Assembly: GCA_963975425.1 (NCBI GenBank)
Contig: CAXBGS010000003.1
Span: forward strand, 372,001 to 436,000
From: CAXBGS01 sp963975425
GTDB lineage: Bacteria; Planctomycetota; Planctomycetia; Pirellulales; Pirellulaceae
Reading direction: 5' to 3'
DNA: 64,000 nucleotides
Shown: in pieces, positions 60,521-64,000 of the stretch
How the letters are laid out: each line of letters opens with the position of its first letter
Numbering within the stretch: position 1 is the stretch's first letter
Translations under genes and position numbers: made by a program
The notes under the pieces: model-generated
Told to the model about the DNA's origin: nothing
The model's input: the letters and a program-made list of their open reading frames with translations, nothing else
Database searches by the model: none

Positions 60521-63460
60521 TTAGTTGCCACGACCGCCGCCGGGGCCGCCACCACCGCCTCGACCACCACCGCCACCGAATCCGCCGCCGCCGCCAGGAC
60601 CACCGCCACCGCCGCGACCACCGCCAAATCCGCCCGGACCGCCGGTGCCGCCGCGACCGCCACCGAATCCACCCGGTCCGCCACCGCCAAATCGGGCTCG
60701 GAACGCGTCGATTCTGGACTGAATGTCCGACGCCGAGGATGGATTGCTGCCACCGCCTGCGGCCGACGGGCTAGAGGATCCCGAGCTACTGCTGCTAGTG
60801 GTCGTGACCTGAGTTCCCAGAATTGCTTCGATCGCTTCCTTCACCGCGTCGGCATTCATATTGCCGGGAAGGGTCACGACTTGCACACTCTCTTCGGCCG
60901 AGATGCCGCCCTGGTCGAGCTCCTCGACCAACTGACGAACTTCTTCAAAGTCTTGCGGCGTGGCGATCACCACCAGCGAGTTGCTGCGTTCATCAACGGA
61001 AATCGTAATCTTCGACGGTTCGCTTGTCGGTGCCGACGCGCCACCGCGCCCGCCGCGACCGCCACCGCCTCGCAGCGCGGCGATAAAGTCTTGTGGACTG
61101 GGTTGCCCGCCGCCACCGCCTCCGCCGCCGCGGCCACCCGCACCACCACCGCCACTGGATTCACCACCCATCTTGTCGGCGAATACGGCTTTGACGACTT
61201 CGGAAACGTCTTTTGCGCTTTGATAAATCACCGGGATCAGCCGAGGCTTGGCGGTGATTTCGATATCTTCTGGACTTTCTTGCCGGTCCATTTTTTCAAG
61301 GATCAGTTCGATCATTTGCAAATCGGTCGCGTTCGCCTGAATGATCAAGGCGTTCAAACGAACTTCTGGAACGATGCTGACCGATCCGGTCGTGGTCAGA
61401 ATCGATTTCGACGACGACGCTTCACCGCCGCCGCCGCCCATTCCCATCAGTCCACCAAGCATGCCGCCGCCGAGACCGCCCATCAGCGAATCGGTCATCG
61501 AAGACACCGATGAGTCGCCGCCACCGAGAATGTTTGAGATCAACTCGGCCGCCACATCGGCTTTCATATACTTCAGCCAAAAGATCGTGGGTAAATCACT
61601 GGCCACACCGGTCGGCTCGGCTACCGATTCGACCAATGACTGAAAAGCATCCAAAGCCGCAGCGTCCTCGGACGCGATGATGATTCCGCTGGGCCCGAGT
61701 TGCACAACAATGTCGGAATCATTGATTTGCGGAATCTCATTTTTCAACGAATCCACATCCGCATTGGCCGCGGGCTCGACCGGAAACGTGACCAAATGCA
61801 CGTCCGACGCGGCAGGCAGTCTGGCGTCGGTGGGCAACTCGGGCGTGTTGCTTGGCGTCGTATCGGCGGCTTGGGTTTCCTGAGGACGAATCACGCGTCG
61901 CTCGGGAATGCCACCGGTGGATCCGCCGCGGTTGCGAGCCGGGGTGATCGTGCGAATCTGATTGGGGCGATTTGTCATCGGCCAAAGCGTTTGCACTTGG
62001 TTTAGCGCGTCTTCGGCGGCGCGACCGGTGTAAGGCAGGATTCGAATCTTGCCGTCGAGTGCGCCAACGGCGTCTTCACCTTCGAGTTCGCGGATCAGAT
62101 TTTCGACCAACTCGATTTCGTTTTTTGTACCGCGGACCCACAAACGCCCGGTGACGGGATCACCATCAACGATCGGCCCCTCGCCGCCCTCTTCGGTGAC
62201 CCCAAAGAATTTGTTGATGGTCAGCAGAGCCTGCGATGGGTCCAAGCGACGCAAATCGATCACACGGAAATCTTCGCCCGATCCTTCTAATTCCGAAATC
62301 GTCCTGGCAATCAACTCTTGCGTGTCCGGACGAGCGAACGCGATGATCGAGTTTGCTTTCGGCTCAACCGCGATGCGGGCATCGGGTGTACCTGCCAACA
62401 GAGTCTGCAAAACATCGAACACGGTCGGTGTGTCGGCGGTCGTGATCGCATGCGTTTTCATGACGGGCAATGCGATTTCCGCATCGGCGTCGGCCGCGTT
62501 GGTCATCAGCGGCTTATCGGCTTTTGAAACGATGCCTTTCAGAATCGCAATCTTACTGGCCAGTCCCGTCGCGTAGATTCGGTCCCCGTACAGGCCCACG
62601 GCCAAACGAATTTCGTCGTTGGAATTTTCACCCGGCTCTAATCCCAACAAAGGGCGAGCCAGTTCGAGCATTTCATCGCTGCCGCGGTGTTGCAAAATGA
62701 TTTCAACGACTTCGGTTTCCGCCGCCGTGATCAGCGTTCGGATGGCGATCAACTTGCTGGCCGAATCAGAGACCTTCACTTGTCGAGCGCTTTCAAGGAC
62801 GATCACCAACCCCCAAGGATTCACCATTTGTGCCAGTTCTTCCCTGGCGTCGTCCGGCGACAAGCTTCCCAAAGGAAAGACACAACTGACGATTTCGGTG
62901 CGACCGCGTTGGTCCAGTTCCTCTGGCGAAACCAGTTCGGCAACTTGGCTGATAAAACGTTTCGCGTTTTCGGCTTCGTAGTCAATGACCTGCAAGATGC
63001 GTCCCGAGCGGACAATTGCATAGCCTCGATCAAGCAACAAACGATTCAGCAAATCCATCGCTTCGGCGACCGTGTACGATCGCGTCGGGTCGCGAAAATT
63101 CACGGTCCCCGTTGGCGGGCGGTCGACTTGCAATGATAAGTCTGCTTCGTTGGAAAACCATTCCAAGACGTCACTCCAGCTAGCGCCAGAAAAATTGAAC
63201 GTCAGCTTTGGCTCGGCATCGTTTTGCGGGGGCAAAGCAGCTTCGAGTGCTCGAACGGCATCCTCGACCGACATGTCGGCAGGCGACACCTGTTCGGTCG
63301 CCTCGGCGGCCTGCGCTTCGGCATCGGCTTGCGTGACGTCGGCGACCTCGCGATCGCGATCGTCCGAGGCTCCGCTGCTGCTGGCCTCCTGAGCAAGGCC
63401 CACAGACGCCAGGATGACCGGGCAAACAAGAATTGTCCCAAATCTTAGAATCGTTTTCAT
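60521..63460 (-). CDS. gspD: Secretin (GspD/PilQ-like) with Gly-rich C-terminus
   Basis: A 979-residue outer-membrane channel protein, signal peptide included (RFGTILVCPVILASVGLAQ). Successive N-domain-like units are seen at about 70-190 (LTFNFSGASWSDVLEWFSNE), 330-440 (TADTPTVFDVLQTLLAGTPD) and 480-560. Secretin-like elements such as GSVSIVPEVRLNALIIQANA occur near 730, and a Ser/Gly-rich patch lies within the body. The C-terminal about 60 residues are almost pure Gly with Phe, Arg and Pro, unlike the amphipathic end of proteobacterial secretins, and a canonical C-terminal beta-barrel is not obvious. It may be an N-domain-rich relative rather than a full channel. ATG 63460 is chosen over a frame open to 63571. 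Confidence 0.75.
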   Translation of the reverse strand: MKTILRFGTILVCPVILASVGLAQEASSSGASDDRDREVADVTQADAEAQAAEATEQVSPADMSVEDAVRALEAALPPQNDAEPKLTFNFSGASWSDVLEWFSNEADLSLQVDRPPTGTVNFRDPTRSYTVAEAMDLLNRLLLDRGYAIVRSGRILQVIDYEAENAKRFISQVAELVSPEELDQRGRTEIVSCVFPLGSLSPDDAREELAQMVNPWGLVIVLESARQVKVSDSASKLIAIRTLITAAETEVVEIILQHRGSDEMLELARPLLGLEPGENSNDEIRLAVGLYGDRIYATGLASKIAILKGIVSKADKPLMTNAADADAEIALPVMKTHAITTADTPTVFDVLQTLLAGTPDARIAVEPKANSIIAFARPDTQELIARTISELEGSGEDFRVIDLRRLDPSQALLTINKFFGVTEEGGEGPIVDGDPVTGRLWVRGTKNEIELVENLIRELEGEDAVGALDGKIRILPYTGRAAEDALNQVQTLWPMTNRPNQIRTITPARNRGGSTGGIPERRVIRPQETQAADTTPSNTPELPTDARLPAASDVHLVTFPVEPAANADVDSLKNEIPQINDSDIVVQLGPSGIIIASEDAAALDAFQSLVESVAEPTGVASDLPTIFWLKYMKADVAAELISNILGGGDSSVSSMTDSLMGGLGGGMLGGLMGMGGGGGEASSSKSILTTTGSVSIVPEVRLNALIIQANATDLQMIELILEKMDRQESPEDIEITAKPRLIPVIYQSAKDVSEVVKAVFADKMGGESSGGGGAGGRGGGGGGGGQPSPQDFIAALRGGGGRGGRGGASAPTSEPSKITISVDERSNSLVVIATPQDFEEVRQLVEELDQGGISAEESVQVVTLPGNMNADAVKEAIEAILGTQVTTTSSSSSGSSSPSAAGGGSNPSSASDIQSRIDAFRARFGGGGPGGFGGGRGGTGGPGGFGGGRGGGGGPGGGGGFGGGGGRGGGGGPGGGRGN

Positions 63461-64000
63461 ATCGACAAGAACCACGAAGGTTGAGAAATCAAAGCGTTTC
63501 GGCACAGCAATCCTGGGCCTGAGATTTTTTGCACTGAAGAGCTTTCCAGCAGTGACGAGTTCTAATTGCATCGAGAGTCTCTGGCATCGAGAGTCTCTGG
63601 CACGGTGCGTTCCAGGACCATCTTAGTCGCAGAAATCATGATCCCCTCAGGCAAAAAAGAGCGACACGACCGAGGTTTTGTATGGCCGTGACACACGTCT
63701 TCTAACCCCTTCAAACGACGGAGGTTCTGATCTCAACGCATTAATTCTGAGGCATTTCGCGGCCAGATTCGAGATCCCTGAGGCCGAGTCGGAATGTGGG
63801 CCCGTGCAAGCATATTCGCTGGATTCGGCACAACCGAACCACCAATCGCGTTTACTGGCGATCGATCGGCCCAATTCCGCCCAATAATCGTACAATTGCG
63901 AAATCCAGGGCTGATCTGAAATCCGCGGATGATCGCCACGGTTGGCCCCCGCGGGCGACTTCTGTTGGTCAGCCGCCGTAAAATGACTTGGGCAAGGCGT
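63461..64000. other. Upstream region of the secretin gene, to the window edge
   Basis: About 540 bp without a supported gene; several short frames overlap on both strands and none looks protein-like. It contains a 16-bp tandem duplication at 63568-63599 and should hold the secretin promoter. A gene may begin beyond the window edge. Confidence 0.5.
63568..63599. repeat. Perfect 16-bp tandem duplication upstream of the secretin gene
   Basis: GCATCGAGAGTCTCTG occurs at 63568-63583 and again immediately at 63584-63599. Each copy holds the palindrome AGAGTCTCT. It lies about 110 bp upstream of the secretin start and might bind a regulator. Confidence 0.85.

Noticed and set aside
60443..61513. Plus-strand open frame of 356 codons opposite the secretin gene
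   Set aside because: It is the antisense reading of the Gly-rich secretin end and consists mostly of Ala/Thr low complexity. The minus strand carries a signal peptide and secretin-like N-domains.
1..64000. Insertion sequences, prophage or integrative elements
   Set aside because: No transposase, integrase, phage structural gene or target-site duplication was recognised. Repeats found are short and intergenic or in-frame.

Overview
The window reads as chromosomal DNA of a planctomycete, most likely a Pirellulaceae member related to Rhodopirellula. This rests on family content: three DUF1501 / DUF1549-DUF1553 pairs, planctomycete-type cytochrome (PSCyt1) domains, an H-X9-DG (DUF1559) protein, an ECF sigma factor of the Planctomycetes/Verrucomicrobia (gvs1-like) kind beside a FecR/LamG protein, many Tat signals and very large secreted proteins. 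No rRNA, tRNA, CRISPR array, transposase or prophage gene was seen. Genus is inference.

Layout. 1-12.6 kb is mixed housekeeping: a Minf_1886-family protein, a YihY/BrkB membrane protein, a small unknown protein, a 4-bp-overlapping trio (hypoxanthine phosphoribosyltransferase plus two GT4 glycosyltransferases), an unknown protein, a family 2 glycosyltransferase, a CPA1-type cation:proton antiporter with a TrkA-N-like tail, a small membrane protein, and an EF-P paralogue of the YeiP/EfpL type with a TTG start. A strong intrinsic terminator and structured upstream sequence at about 11.74-11.99 kb suggest an RNA gene or attenuated leader. 12.6-16.9 kb (minus) is a four-gene operon with 4-bp overlaps: ECF sigma factor, one-span membrane protein (possible anti-sigma), a secreted unknown, and a secreted DUF1559 protein. 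A perfect 32-bp inverted repeat follows.

17.2-41.2 kb is dominated by exported planctomycete proteins of unknown function in three modules: (A, minus) DUF1549/DUF1553 then DUF1501; (B, plus) DUF1501, PPC-domain protein, Ig-like/CX4CH/DUF1549/DUF1553, cytochrome-WD40-coiled-coil protein; (C, plus) ECF sigma factor, FecR-LamG protein, PSCyt1/DUF1549/DUF1553, DUF1501. Between them lie a DUF6807 (PmoA-like) protein with an SDR dehydrogenase, and a Tat-exported Gfo/Idh/MocA oxidoreductase with a Tat-exported hydroxypyruvate-isomerase-like TIM barrel. These suggest extracytoplasmic breakdown of polysaccharide or another complex substrate, with sigma-factor control of module C.

41.2-54.5 kb (minus) holds a PIG-L deacetylase and a tightly packed operon: DUF58, BatA-like VWA, a second VWA membrane protein, a 1,901-residue membrane/coiled-coil protein (DUF4175-like) and a Tat- or lipoprotein-type terpene-cyclase-fold protein. 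It resembles MoxR/Bat loci but has no MoxR ATPase beside it. Divergent from it is a neutral-ceramidase-like protein with a C-terminal LamG-like domain. 56.9-63.5 kb (minus) carries type II secretion/type IV pilus-like genes: secretin with a Gly-rich tail, assembly ATPase, inner-membrane platform protein. The 606-bp gap between secretin and ATPase genes holds ten copies of an 8-bp core at an exact 16-bp period, the most striking non-coding pattern seen here.
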